A DNA stretch of 64,000 bases from JAAYOS01 sp050950785 (GTDB lineage: Bacteria; Bacillota; Clostridia; Oscillospirales; JAAYOS01): positions 1 through 64,000 of the forward strand of contig JBMNIG010000001.1 in NCBI GenBank assembly GCA_050950785.1, read 5' to 3'. A program made the translations under genes and the position numbers. This document shows, one piece after another, positions 27,428 to 36,038 of this stretch. Numbering within the stretch: position 1 is the stretch's first letter; the number at the start of each line of letters is the position of its first letter. The notes under the pieces are model-generated. The model was not told the DNA's origin. It was given only the letters and a program-made list of their open reading frames with translations, and did not search any database.

Positions 27428-30181
27428 ATGCTTCAAATCTATGATTTAAAAACAGAATATCTTTCAAATCCACTTGGTATTGATGCAGCTAACCCGCGCT
27501 TTTCATGGAAACTGCGAAGCGACCGCATAGGGGTTATGCAAAAAACCTACCGCATTGTAGCGGAATCTGACGGAAAAGTAATCTGGGATAGTGGCGTAGT
27601 AGAAAGTGACGCCAGTCAGCGTGTACGTTATGCAGGGATGCCGCTTGTCAGCAGACAGCAGGTTAACTGGCATGTGCAGGTAGCAGTTACGGATGAAGGT
27701 GATGCAGAGGAAACAGCACAGAGTGAAACAGCATGGTTTGAAATGGGTCTCATCGACACAGGCGACTGGAAGTGCAAATGGATAGAGCCGGAGGATGAAG
27801 TAGACAAAGAAGCAAGAAAGCCTGCACCGTATCTTCGCAGGGTGTTCACAGTTAAACCGGGATTGAAATCAGCCCGTATCTATCAGACAGCACATGGCCT
27901 GTATGAGTTCTGGATTAACGGAAAACTAGGTGCGGAAGACAAATTCAAGCCCGGATTGACGAGTTATTATTACCGGATTCAGTATCAAACCTATGATATT
28001 ACAGACCTCATACGCGAGGGCGAAAACTGTTGGTCGGTAATGCTTGGTGATGGTTGGTGGCGTGGTGTTACAGGCGGTACGGTAATAAACAACTTCGGCT
28101 ACAAACTTCACTTTTTCGGACAGATAGAGCTAAACTATGCAGATGGTAGCAGAGAGATTATCGGCACGGACGAGCAGTTTAAAACTTCGACGGGTGGTAT
28201 GATTGCATCCGATATGCTGATGGGCGAGATTTTTGATGCCGGAAAAGAGCCAGATGGATGGAAAGAGGCAGGCTTTGACGATTCTGATTGGAAACACGTC
28301 CATTTAGCAACGGAGCATACCGATGCCGCACTGATACCCAGCCGCAGTGTGCCGGTTCGGGAAAAAGAAGTGTTTATGGCGAAACCTTTCCGCGATGCAA
28401 ACGGCAGCCTGGTTTTGGACTTTGGGCAGAACATTGCAGGCTATGTTCGCATGAAGCTACGCGGTTGCCAGAAAGGGCAGAAGATTAGACTAGTACATGG
28501 TGAGGACATCGACGCTAACGGTTGTTTTTCCGTTGCCAATATAGATAAGACTCCTATGCCTGTAGATAGTTTTCAGGAGATTACATATATTTGTTCCGGT
28601 GCTCCAATTGAAGAATATTGCCCCTTGTTTGCTGTTTTTGGCTTCCGCTATGTTTTGGTTGAAGGTTATGATGGAGAGATTCAGGACGGTGATTTTGTTT
28701 CTATAGCAGTTTACTCTGATATGGAAGAGACAGGAACGTTCAAATGCTCCAATCCACTGATAAACAAGCTGGTACAAAACAGCATGTGGAGTCAGAAGGG
28801 CAACTTCATGGATGTGGCAACAGACTGTCCAACTCGTGAACGCAATGCCTGGACAGGAGACAGTCAAGTCTACACCCGCACGGCGACCGACTTTATGAAC
28901 GTCTATACGTTTTATGAAAAATGGCTTCAGGATCAGACGATCGAGCAATACGCTAGCGGCAAAGTGGGAATTACTTTCCCATCAACCAGCAGCGTCCACA
29001 ATCCTGATGCACTTCTGGCAGCACAGAAAACTAATCCCAGTTACGCACTTGCGGGACCCACAGGCAATGGCAACTTTGGTGAGGATAGTGCGGGCTGGGG
29101 CGATGCAGCCGTTTGGAATCCTTACATGATTTATTTGTGTTATGGAGATGAGCAGATTCTCATAAACCAGTACGAGACAGCTAGAAAATGGGTGGAGTTT
29201 ATGCTGACCTGTGCTAAGGAGCATAATCCCCTGTATGCGGATGAGCCTCAGTATCATACCTATACTGATGGAGAACTGGATGCGGACTATATTTTTGATA
29301 CCCGTTTTCATTTTGGTGAATGGAATGAACCGATTCAAGTTAAGACAAAACCTGGCGAATCAGCCGCTTCAATACAGGAAAGAATACTGCATTCTTTCAA
29401 ATTAGGAAAGCCCTTAGTAGCAACAGCCTATATGTGCCGTTCTACAGAAAATGTTGCTCATATGGCAAAAATACTCGGTAAAGAAGAGGATTATCGAAAA
29501 TATTCCGCAATAGCTGAAAAGATCCGCAGGATTTATGACAAGTACCTGATTGGCGATGACGGCGTTATTGAGCCCGGGCATCAAGCTGCCTATGTACGAG
29601 TGCTGGCAATGAACCTTTGCTCAGAAGAAAAGAAGGAAAAGGTATTGCAGCAGTTAATTAAGGAAATTGAAAATAACGGTTATCGCTTAAATACAGGGTT
29701 TCTCTCTACACCATTTATTTTGCAAGTGTTGGTGGAGAATGGGCAAACTGAGCTTGCTTTCAGGCTCCTAGAGCAGACTGAAAGCCCAAGTTGGCTTCGC
29801 AATGTCATGCTTGGAAGCACTACAATACTTGAAGAATGGAACGGCATGGAAGAGCATCAAGCGTCATATAACCACTACAGCTACGGTGCGGTCTGCGACT
29901 TCATGTTTGGAACTGTTGCAGGCATTACGCCGCTTTTTGAGGCACCGGGTTATAAAGAATTTGAGCTAAAACCGACAATTGGCGGGACCTTTACATATGC
30001 TGAAGCTAAATACGAGAGCCTGTATGGAGCTATAATTTCCGGTTGGGAGATAGTTGATGGCAAACTCAGATATTGCTGCACAGTTCCTGTCAATACTACA
30101 GCGAATTTGGTATTGCCGAACGGGGACGAACATACTCTTGGTAGCGGTGAATATGAATATTTAGTTAGTATAAAGTTGTAA
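27428..30181 (+). CDS. alpha-L-rhamnosidase, glycoside hydrolase family 78
   Basis: ATG 27428 after TTGGAGG is preferred over an upstream in-frame codon at 27410. The 917 residues have the GH78 order: an N-terminal Ig-like domain, two carbohydrate-binding jelly-rolls (with GLYEFWING and LGDGWWRG), an alpha/alpha six-barrel and a C-terminal beta-sandwich. DCPTRERNAWTGD gives Asp466, the general acid Glu471 and Asp478, with the same spacing as Asp567/Glu572/Asp579 of Bacillus RhaB. The base should be Glu802 in TTILEEW. It lacks a signal peptide and so cleaves terminal L-rhamnose from imported glycosides. A second GH78 lies at 52498. The family call is firm; preferred aglycone or linkage is unknown. 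Confidence 0.93.
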   Translation: MLQIYDLKTEYLSNPLGIDAANPRFSWKLRSDRIGVMQKTYRIVAESDGKVIWDSGVVESDASQRVRYAGMPLVSRQQVNWHVQVAVTDEGDAEETAQSETAWFEMGLIDTGDWKCKWIEPEDEVDKEARKPAPYLRRVFTVKPGLKSARIYQTAHGLYEFWINGKLGAEDKFKPGLTSYYYRIQYQTYDITDLIREGENCWSVMLGDGWWRGVTGGTVINNFGYKLHFFGQIELNYADGSREIIGTDEQFKTSTGGMIASDMLMGEIFDAGKEPDGWKEAGFDDSDWKHVHLATEHTDAALIPSRSVPVREKEVFMAKPFRDANGSLVLDFGQNIAGYVRMKLRGCQKGQKIRLVHGEDIDANGCFSVANIDKTPMPVDSFQEITYICSGAPIEEYCPLFAVFGFRYVLVEGYDGEIQDGDFVSIAVYSDMEETGTFKCSNPLINKLVQNSMWSQKGNFMDVATDCPTRERNAWTGDSQVYTRTATDFMNVYTFYEKWLQDQTIEQYASGKVGITFPSTSSVHNPDALLAAQKTNPSYALAGPTGNGNFGEDSAGWGDAAVWNPYMIYLCYGDEQILINQYETARKWVEFMLTCAKEHNPLYADEPQYHTYTDGELDADYIFDTRFHFGEWNEPIQVKTKPGESAASIQERILHSFKLGKPLVATAYMCRSTENVAHMAKILGKEEDYRKYSAIAEKIRRIYDKYLIGDDGVIEPGHQAAYVRVLAMNLCSEEKKEKVLQQLIKEIENNGYRLNTGFLSTPFILQVLVENGQTELAFRLLEQTESPSWLRNVMLGSTTILEEWNGMEEHQASYNHYSYGAVCDFMFGTVAGITPLFEAPGYKEFELKPTIGGTFTYAEAKYESLYGAIISGWEIVDGKLRYCCTVPVNTTANLVLPNGDEHTLGSGEYEYLVSIKL

Positions 30182-30220
30182 TTTTTGCAGTTGAATCCAA
30201 TAAACACACATGCATAAAAA

Positions 30221-30248
30221 ATGATACAAAACTGCTTATTTGTATCAT
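30221..30248 (+). terminator. hairpin after the rhamnosidase gene
   Basis: Perfect 10-base arms ATGATACAAA / TTTGTATCAT with an 8-base loop, 40 bases after the stop. Confidence 0.6.
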
Positions 30249-30629
30249 AATTGCGTCATATTGGATATTTATTTGCTGATTATTATTTCGTTTGTTATTC
30301 TTAGTAGAGGACTTTGTGTATCGATTAACTAGTAGGCTGAGTACTAAAATTATAAACGGGGAGAAGATTGCGCTCCTTTTTGCAGGAGTGAAATCAACTT
30401 CGACTTAGAAAAATTTAAAGTTACATCTAGCACTAAGCTATGATTCAACAAAGTAAAACTCATTTTCGGAGAATATGTTAAAGATTTTATAAGGTTATGA
30501 TATAGCGGGCTGTAGTGTTTATTTTATATAATTATTTAAGTAGTTTGGTTCTATAGAATGGTTAGTTAATTAGTGTGTTTAGCGTTTTTACAGACGCTTA
30601 AAATGCAAATTTTTGTTAGGAGGATACAA
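30249..30629. other. AT-rich intergenic region
   Basis: About 380 bases with no open frame of note. The ribosome site TTAGGAGG of the following lipoprotein gene closes it. I could not single out a promoter among many AT-rich candidates. Confidence 0.4.
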
Positions 30630-31097
30630 ATGAAATCAACTACACTTAAAAAAGTTTTATCAATTCTTGTAGTTGCGGTTATGATTATCGCTTTAGCCGC
30701 CTGTAACTCTGACAATGGAGTAGAAACCTCACCCGAGGTCTCCGAGACTCCAACAGAATCTCCTGAGGTAAGTGAAACTCCTGAACCCACACCAACGCTA
30801 ACTCCGACCCCAACTCCAACCCCAGAAGAAGGGAATTATTTCGACAGAGATATCTCACTTACTGCCGATCCTGAGAGCTCATTCCCAGGTTCAACGATTT
30901 TCCTCGGAGCCGATGGAACATTTGACCTCAACGTTCCGGGTATTGGAAACGACAAAGGTACATATTCAATAGATGGCGAGAAGCTGAAGGTAGTCGGCTC
31001 AGAACATGAGTATTCATTTAGAGAAGAAGATGGCGAGATTATAGTAACCCTGAGTGCTGCTGGCGGAGCCATCACTGTAGATTTCCTCCAAGACTAA
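30630..31097 (+). CDS. small lipoprotein with Pro/Thr linker and beta-rich domain
   Basis: ATG 30630 with TAGGAGG 8 bases upstream is preferred over the GTG at 30573. The 155-residue product has a lipoprotein signal with lipobox LAAC, then a linker of SPEVSETP-type repeats and a (TP)n run, and a 90-residue beta domain: ADGTFDL, GTYSIDGEKLKV, YSFREEDGEIIV. That pattern suggests a small barrel like the C-terminal domains of many clostridial surface lipoproteins, and it parallels the domain in the 24049 product. The function is unknown. It stands alone, closed by a hairpin at 31136-31165. Confidence 0.7.
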   Translation: MKSTTLKKVLSILVVAVMIIALAACNSDNGVETSPEVSETPTESPEVSETPEPTPTLTPTPTPTPEEGNYFDRDISLTADPESSFPGSTIFLGADGTFDLNVPGIGNDKGTYSIDGEKLKVVGSEHEYSFREEDGEIIVTLSAAGGAITVDFLQD

Positions 31098-31135
31098 ACT
31101 AAATATTGCATTGTTTAGGGAATATTAACAATTAA

Positions 31136-31165
31136 TGGCTGTCATGACATAGTTCATGGCAGCCA
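31136..31165 (+). terminator. hairpin after the small lipoprotein gene
   Basis: TGGCTGTCATGAC and GTTCATGGCAGCCA pair with one bulge and a short loop. A T-rich stretch follows after a few bases. Confidence 0.65.
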
Positions 31166-31317
31166 ATTTAACCTTTATTTTAGCTATAGTGGTTTGTTTC
31201 GGCGCACAAAAGGGATATATGTTAAAAATCCAGATAATAATGTAACTATTTTGGTCTTTGCAAAATTATCTATTGCAAAACCCAATGAGGTCATAAAAAT
31301 ATGAAGTGAACATCAGA

Positions 31318-31325
31318 TGCTTCCC
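31318..31325. repeat. left target-site duplication of the IS256-family element
   Basis: TGCTTCCC here is repeated exactly at 32876-32883, on the other side of the element. Eight bases is the usual duplication length for IS256-family elements. Confidence 0.85.
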
Positions 31326-31411
31326 AGTCAAGTCCAAATTAGTGTGTAAATTACCTCGGTCATCAAACGGTAGCTAATGAGACAATAGCCTAAGCGTTTA
31401 TGCCGCGAAAG

Positions 31412-31544
31412 CTGTTGACGATGAGTACATGGCATGTTAGGCTGTTGGCCGGGCATCACCATACTAGCGCAAGACTTCTCCTCAAAGATAAGGGGGATGG
31501 CCCTGATGCCTGAAAACATGCCATGGGAGGCTCATTGTCAACAG
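31412..31544 (-). other. long fold-back in the 3' non-coding part of the IS element
   Basis: Three nested inverted pairs stack in order: 31412-31425 with 31531-31544 (one mismatch), 31428-31438 with 31515-31525 (perfect, CATGGCATGTT), and 31451-31458 with 31504-31510. The apex is about 45 bases. It lies just after the transposase stop on the transposase strand. It could be a terminator that insulates the element or a structured RNA; I know of no named RNA family that it matches. Confidence 0.55.
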
Positions 31545-31565
31545 ACCGTGGAATAAATGCGTCTT

Positions 31566-32774
31566 CTATGCAGCAGTGCCAGACTTTGATTCCTTATCCT
31601 GCACTTGATAGTACAGCTGCATATCAAGGTATTTACGACCGGTCTGCCATTTCTCATGCTGCTCTATTAATAGAGCCCCCATGAGCCGGATGACGGATGC
31701 AGCATTGGGAAAGATTCTAATGACTCGCTCTCGACGACGAATTTCCTCATTCAACCTTTCCACACCGTTTGTAGTACGAAGCCGTTTCCGATACTTCAGG
31801 GGCAACGCAAGAACAGCAGTAATATCATCAAATGCTTCATCCAGGAGAGCTGTGGCTTTTGGTGCTTTGACTTCATATGTTTGGATAATGTGGTCTCTGA
31901 TTTTACGAGCACTCTCAAGGTCAACAGCCTCATAAAGCTGGCGCAGCTCTTCCTTGATTTCCGTCTGTAATGCTTTAGGCGTATGATCCAGTATGTTCCT
32001 GGAAAAATGGGTTTGACAACGCTGCCAGCTAGCACCTTGAAAATGCTTTCTAACAGCATTAACCAGCCCTTTATGGTCATCAGAGGTAACCAGGCGAACA
32101 TCCTTTAGCCCACGATCCTTGAGTGAAGAAAAGAACTCACCCCAACTGCTTTCTGATTCGCTGTTGGCTAATTGAAACCCGATGATTTCACGATAGCCAT
32201 CTTCGTTAACGGCAATGGCGATCAGCATACCTCTTGACTGTACACGTCCATTTTCCCGCACCTTTACATAGATGGCATCCACCATGAGAAAGGGATAATG
32301 GCTTTGCAGAGGCCTTGTACGGAATGCTTCTACTATTGGATCTAAGTTCTTACAAAGTTCTGAGATGGTCGATTTTGAAAACTTTTTTCCACATAGCTCT
32401 TCAGTAATTAGCTCAACCTTTCGAGTGGAAACACCATTGATGACCATCTCCATCATAGCCAGCACCAACGCTTGTTCACTGCGCTGGTATCGGGCAAAAA
32501 GCTCTGTAGAGAACTGTCCATTGCGATGCCTGGGAACCCGTAATGTGAGTGTGCCAACTCGCGTAGTCATTTGTCTATCTCGAAACCCATTGCGGTATGC
32601 GGCTCTTTCTTCAGTGCGCTCATAGGGTTCAGCACCTATTTGCTCTGTAGATTGAGCTAAAAGTATCTGGTTGAAGATTTCCTCCAACAATTTGGAGAAT
32701 GCTTCATCCCTACCATTTGATAAAAATAATCCGTGCAAAAGTTCTTCGGTTATAGTAATATTAAACTGAGCCAT
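31566..32774 (-). CDS. IS256-family (Mutator-type) transposase
   Basis: Start 32774 follows a GAGGAGGATG ribosome site. The 402-residue protein is full length for the family. It has the N-terminal FSKLLEEIFNQ and RNGFRDR segments, and the DDE-type catalytic core: MVDAIYVKVRENG (first Asp), VTSDDHKGL (second Asp) and the RLNEEIRRRERVIRIFPN signature with the Glu. It also carries the WQRCQTHF motif conserved in the Mutator superfamily. It moves the element by a copy-out or cut-and-paste mechanism that makes 8-9 base target duplications, consistent with the 8 bases seen. No passenger gene is present. Confidence 0.95.
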   Translation of the reverse strand: MAQFNITITEELLHGLFLSNGRDEAFSKLLEEIFNQILLAQSTEQIGAEPYERTEERAAYRNGFRDRQMTTRVGTLTLRVPRHRNGQFSTELFARYQRSEQALVLAMMEMVINGVSTRKVELITEELCGKKFSKSTISELCKNLDPIVEAFRTRPLQSHYPFLMVDAIYVKVRENGRVQSRGMLIAIAVNEDGYREIIGFQLANSESESSWGEFFSSLKDRGLKDVRLVTSDDHKGLVNAVRKHFQGASWQRCQTHFSRNILDHTPKALQTEIKEELRQLYEAVDLESARKIRDHIIQTYEVKAPKATALLDEAFDDITAVLALPLKYRKRLRTTNGVERLNEEIRRRERVIRIFPNAASVIRLMGALLIEQHEKWQTGRKYLDMQLYYQVQDKESKSGTAA

Positions 32775-32875
32775 GGTTCATCCTCCTCGGTTTGGTATTT
32801 GTTTAGCAACTATATTTTACCGAGGTATGAGCTTTGGCTCAACTCCTTTTTACACCATTATATAGACTTAATCTG

Positions 32876-32883
32876 CTTCCCTT
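32876..32883. repeat. right target-site duplication of the IS256-family element
   Basis: Exact copy TGCTTCCC of 31318-31325. It directly touches the first -35 box of the following gene. Confidence 0.85.
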
Positions 32884-32938
32884 GTCAATAAACTAAAATC
32901 TAATATAATTGAAATAATAAAACTAGCTCATATAATGA
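32884..32938 (+). promoter_or_regulatory. two tandem promoters of the CoA-disulfide reductase gene
   Basis: TTGTCA (32884-32889) with TATAAT (32906-32911), and TTGAAA (32911-32916) with TATAAT (32933-32938), both have 16-base spacers. The IS element ends one target duplication upstream of the first -35 box, so the core promoters survive, but any upstream activator site has been displaced by 1.5 kb. Confidence 0.6.
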
Positions 32939-32987
32939 AGGTAAGCGTATGAAATATCGATAATCACAAAGGAGAAGGGGTGAGCAT

Positions 32988-34658
32988 ATGAGATTATTAG
33001 TAATCGGGGCTGTGGCCGCGGGCACATCGGCCGCTGCAAAGGCCAGGAGGAATCGCGAAGATATTGAAATCGTCATTTACGAGAAGGACAAGTTTATTTC
33101 ATACTCAGGTTGTGGTATGCCCTATTATGTCGGTGGTGAATTGACGGATTACGAGGAACTGATACCTCGGGATCCTGAGTTTTTTAAGAAGAAATACAAT
33201 ATTGACATAATGACCGAACATGAAGTGCTGACGATCGATCCTGAAAACAAGAAGATACAGGTCAAAAATCTAACTACCGGTGATGTGTTTTGGGATGTAT
33301 ATGACAAACTCGTTATTGCAACTGGTGCAACCCCGGTAGTTCCGCCAATCAATGGAGTAGATAGAGAAAATGTGTTTGTACTTCGTGGGATCGGTGATTT
33401 GAATCGCATACTAGATTTCATGCAAGAAAAACAACCGAAGAAAGCAATAATTATCGGTGCCGGATTTATCGGTCTTGAGATGTGTGAAAACTTGACACGC
33501 AGGGGATTGGAAGTGTCGCTGATCGAGCGGCTCAACCAAGTTTCACCAAGCCTTGACGAGGACATGGCTGTTTATGTTCAGCAGTACCTTGAGGAAAAGG
33601 GGATTGCTGTATATACCGGGACCGCAGTTACAGAAATAACTGAAGGCGGAGTGAAATTGGACGATGGTACTCGAGTCGAAGGTGAATTAGTTATATTGTC
33701 TACCGGTGTTAGACCAAATACCGATCTTGCAAAAAGAGCCGGTATAGAGCTGGGAGTTGCAAACGCTATAAAAGTGGATGAGCGCTTGCGTACAAACATA
33801 TCCGATATTTACGCCTGCGGGGACTGCGCTGAAAACTATCACATAGTACTCGGCAAGCCTGTGTATAGGCCCCTTGGTTCAACTGCAAACAGGATGGGTC
33901 GCATAGCCGGTGACAGCCTGACAGGCGGAAGGATGACTTTTAGAGGAATTCTGGGTAGTGGTATATATCGTGTCTTTGAGCTTGCAGTTGCACAAACCGG
34001 ACTAACGGAGAGGGAAGCTCGTCAAGCAGGATATGATACTGTAGTATGCCACGATATTAAGGTTGATAGGCCGGAATATCTGGGCGGCAAAGAGATGGTA
34101 ATAAAGGGAGTCGCCGACAAGGATACCGGCAGGCTTTTAGGGGCTCAAATCGTAGGATATGGCGGAGTGGATAAAAGAATTGATGTCTTTGCAACTGCTA
34201 TTACTTTCGGAGCAATGGCAGAGGATCTGTTCCATCTTGATCTGGCATACTCACCACCATTCTCAACCACAAGGGACCCGGTTGCTTATACGGGAATGAT
34301 ATTGGACAATGCAATAAATCGGGACAGACCGCTCATCACTCCACAAGAACTGTCAGAACTGATAAAGTCCGGAGAAAATTTCGTCCTTATAGATGCGAGA
34401 GATCCTAAACAGTATAATAAGTGCCATGTTGAAAAATCTGAGAACATTCCTCATACTTCATGCCGTGATGTGATCGTGTGTAAAGATAAAGAATGTATTT
34501 TTATCACCTACTGTAATGAAGGAAAAACAGGAAATGCCGTTCAGAACATCCTAAAAAACTATGGGATAGAAAAAGTCTATAACTTGTCCGGTGGCCTGAA
34601 AAACTATATGGCAAACTGCCCTGATGATATGATCATAAAGAATGATGCTGAGAGTTAA
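32988..34658 (+). CDS. CoA-disulfide reductase / NAD(P)H polysulfide reductase with C-terminal rhodanese domain
   Basis: ATG 32988 follows AAGGAGAAGGGG. Residues 1-450 are a flavoprotein of the pyridine nucleotide-disulfide oxidoreductase class. There is an N-terminal FAD dinucleotide fold (GAVAAGTSAAAKARR) with the single redox cysteine Cys42 in SYSGCGMPYY, an NAD(P)-binding fold (IIIGAGFIGLEM), a second FAD contact (YACGDCAE) and a dimerisation domain. Residues from about 455 onward are a rhodanese domain with Cys509 in YCNEGKTG. CoADR-Rhd proteins reduce CoA disulfide or CoA persulfide and polysulfide, serving sulfur handling and redox defence. A minus-strand importer of the sulfonate/taurine type ends close by, which fits a sulfur theme but is not proof. 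It is closed by the hairpin at 34701-34756. Confidence 0.9.
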   Translation: MRLLVIGAVAAGTSAAAKARRNREDIEIVIYEKDKFISYSGCGMPYYVGGELTDYEELIPRDPEFFKKKYNIDIMTEHEVLTIDPENKKIQVKNLTTGDVFWDVYDKLVIATGATPVVPPINGVDRENVFVLRGIGDLNRILDFMQEKQPKKAIIIGAGFIGLEMCENLTRRGLEVSLIERLNQVSPSLDEDMAVYVQQYLEEKGIAVYTGTAVTEITEGGVKLDDGTRVEGELVILSTGVRPNTDLAKRAGIELGVANAIKVDERLRTNISDIYACGDCAENYHIVLGKPVYRPLGSTANRMGRIAGDSLTGGRMTFRGILGSGIYRVFELAVAQTGLTEREARQAGYDTVVCHDIKVDRPEYLGGKEMVIKGVADKDTGRLLGAQIVGYGGVDKRIDVFATAITFGAMAEDLFHLDLAYSPPFSTTRDPVAYTGMILDNAINRDRPLITPQELSELIKSGENFVLIDARDPKQYNKCHVEKSENIPHTSCRDVIVCKDKECIFITYCNEGKTGNAVQNILKNYGIEKVYNLSGGLKNYMANCPDDMIIKNDAES

Positions 34659-34700
34659 GTAGAGGAAAGTGTACCAAACTTAGATTAACATGTTATGATG

Positions 34701-34756
34701 ATATGCTCCCAATATAGCGGACAGATAAAACATCTGAATACTATATGGGAGCATAT
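34701..34756. terminator. hairpin between CoA-disulfide reductase and importer genes
   Basis: ATATGCTCCCAATATAG (34701-34717) pairs with CTATATGGGAGCATAT (34741-34756), one bulge and a 23-base loop. It lies between converging genes. Confidence 0.6.
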
Positions 34757-34947
34757 CAAATAGTTTGTTTGCTTGTGAATCTCTATTATAATATCATGCT
34801 AACATCTATCTCGAACGAAGTTCGCTGTTTAGTTTACAGTCGTTTTTGCGAATTAATTACAAACCGGAATTAATTACAAACTGTATAAAACCTCAACAAT
34901 TTAATATTTTTAATATTCCTTATTATATTTATATAAGTGTATTTAAA

Positions 34948-35958
34948 TCAAGGCTTAATTTTTCTAACTGCTTCTTCAGCAAATGTATTATTGACCACCT
35001 TATCATATGGAGCTTTGTTTTCCAATTCACCGGCTTCGGTCATAACGGTTTGCAACATCTCAAATGCTTCCTCTTTCATTACCGGATTAGGGGCATACGC
35101 ACCTATTTCTTTATAGCGTGCAATAGCTGATTCGAGGATATCCAGTTCAGTATCAGGGAATGACTCTGACACAGCTTCTGCAATTTCTTTTGCGCTGTGC
35201 TCAGCTACCCAGAGCTGCGCTTTATAGAGTGCGTTTACAAATTTCTGAATGATATCCTTATTCTTTTCGATATAGCTCTTTGAAGCAAAGTATGCAGTAT
35301 ATGGGATCTCTCCGCTTTCCGCGCCGATAGAAGCAACTATGTAGCCCTTACCTTCTTTTTCTATCATTGACGCAGTGGGCTCGAAGATAGTTACAAAATC
35401 GCCATGCCCGGAAGTGAAAGCACCTGCCATCAGTGCAAACTGAATACTGTCGTCAAATGTGAGGTTTTCCCCTGGGATCAATCCTTTTTGTTTTAATACA
35501 TACTCAAGTGTCATATAGGGAACGCCGCCCTTACGGCCGGGTATAACAAGGGATCCTTCCAGGTCTGACCAATCAAAGTTTTCTGCCGGTTCTCTGCCAA
35601 CGAGAAATGATCCATCACATTGTGTCAGTTGGGCAAAAACTTCAGCATAGTTTTCTCTGCCTTCATTGTAGACGTAAATTGCGGCCTCCGGACCTGCAAA
35701 CCCTATATCTACAGAACCTGAAATAACCGCTGTCATGACCTTATCGGCTCCCTGACCCGTGGTAAGCTCGATTTCAATACCTTCCTCTTTGAAAAAGCCC
35801 TTGTTTATAGCCACATACTGCGGGGCATAAAAGACCGAGTGTGTAACTTCACTTAAACGAACTTTTGTCGTATCCGTTTTTTTAGAACATCCCGCGAACA
35901 CACCTACGATCAGTAGCGCGGCAAGTATTATTGTTATAAAGCGAAACCTTTTTTTCAT
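34948..35958 (-). CDS. ABC importer substrate-binding lipoprotein, SsuA/TauA/NMT1-THI5 type
   Basis: The 336-residue protein starts at 35958 after a GGAGG site. It has a lipoprotein signal (lipobox FAGC) and a periplasmic-binding fold of the NMT1/THI5 class (APQYVAINKGFFKEEGIEIE, then SGSVDIGFAGPEAAI). Such proteins bind sulfonates, taurine, nitrate, aromatic acids or thiamine precursors; the sequence does not decide which. It is the third gene of an ATPase-permease-binding protein set on the minus strand, 80 bases after the permease stop. This gene order, with the binding protein last, is less common. Confidence 0.85.
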   Translation of the reverse strand: MKKRFRFITIILAALLIVGVFAGCSKKTDTTKVRLSEVTHSVFYAPQYVAINKGFFKEEGIEIELTTGQGADKVMTAVISGSVDIGFAGPEAAIYVYNEGRENYAEVFAQLTQCDGSFLVGREPAENFDWSDLEGSLVIPGRKGGVPYMTLEYVLKQKGLIPGENLTFDDSIQFALMAGAFTSGHGDFVTIFEPTASMIEKEGKGYIVASIGAESGEIPYTAYFASKSYIEKNKDIIQKFVNALYKAQLWVAEHSAKEIAEAVSESFPDTELDILESAIARYKEIGAYAPNPVMKEEAFEMLQTVMTEAGELENKAPYDKVVNNTFAEEAVRKIKP

Positions 35959-36038
35959 ATGTATCCTCCGAAATTTATGTATTGGTTTAAAGATTACATG
36001 GGTTTATAGTTATCAATACTTGTAGATAGGGAAACCAA

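Larger units (their letters stand above)
31326..32875 (-). mobile_element. complete IS256-family insertion sequence
   Basis: The 1550-base element carries one transposase gene on the minus strand. Its ends are imperfect inverted repeats: 17 of 25 bases match between the left end (31326-31350) and the complement of the right end (32851-32875), both finishing in GTGTAAA. An exact 8-base duplication TGCTTCCC flanks it. Intact gene, ends and duplication show a recent insertion. About 240 bases at the left end are non-coding and contain a long fold-back structure. Confidence 0.9.

Noticed and set aside
30770..30830. Short tandem repeat that could be taken for a CRISPR or regulatory repeat
   Set aside because: It encodes the Thr-Pro linker of a lipoprotein; it has no spacers and stays in frame.
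31326..32875. IS left-end structure as a bridge RNA or omega RNA
   Set aside because: Those guide RNAs belong to IS110-type and IS200/605-type elements; the transposase here is a DDE enzyme of the IS256 family, so the identity is unsupported.
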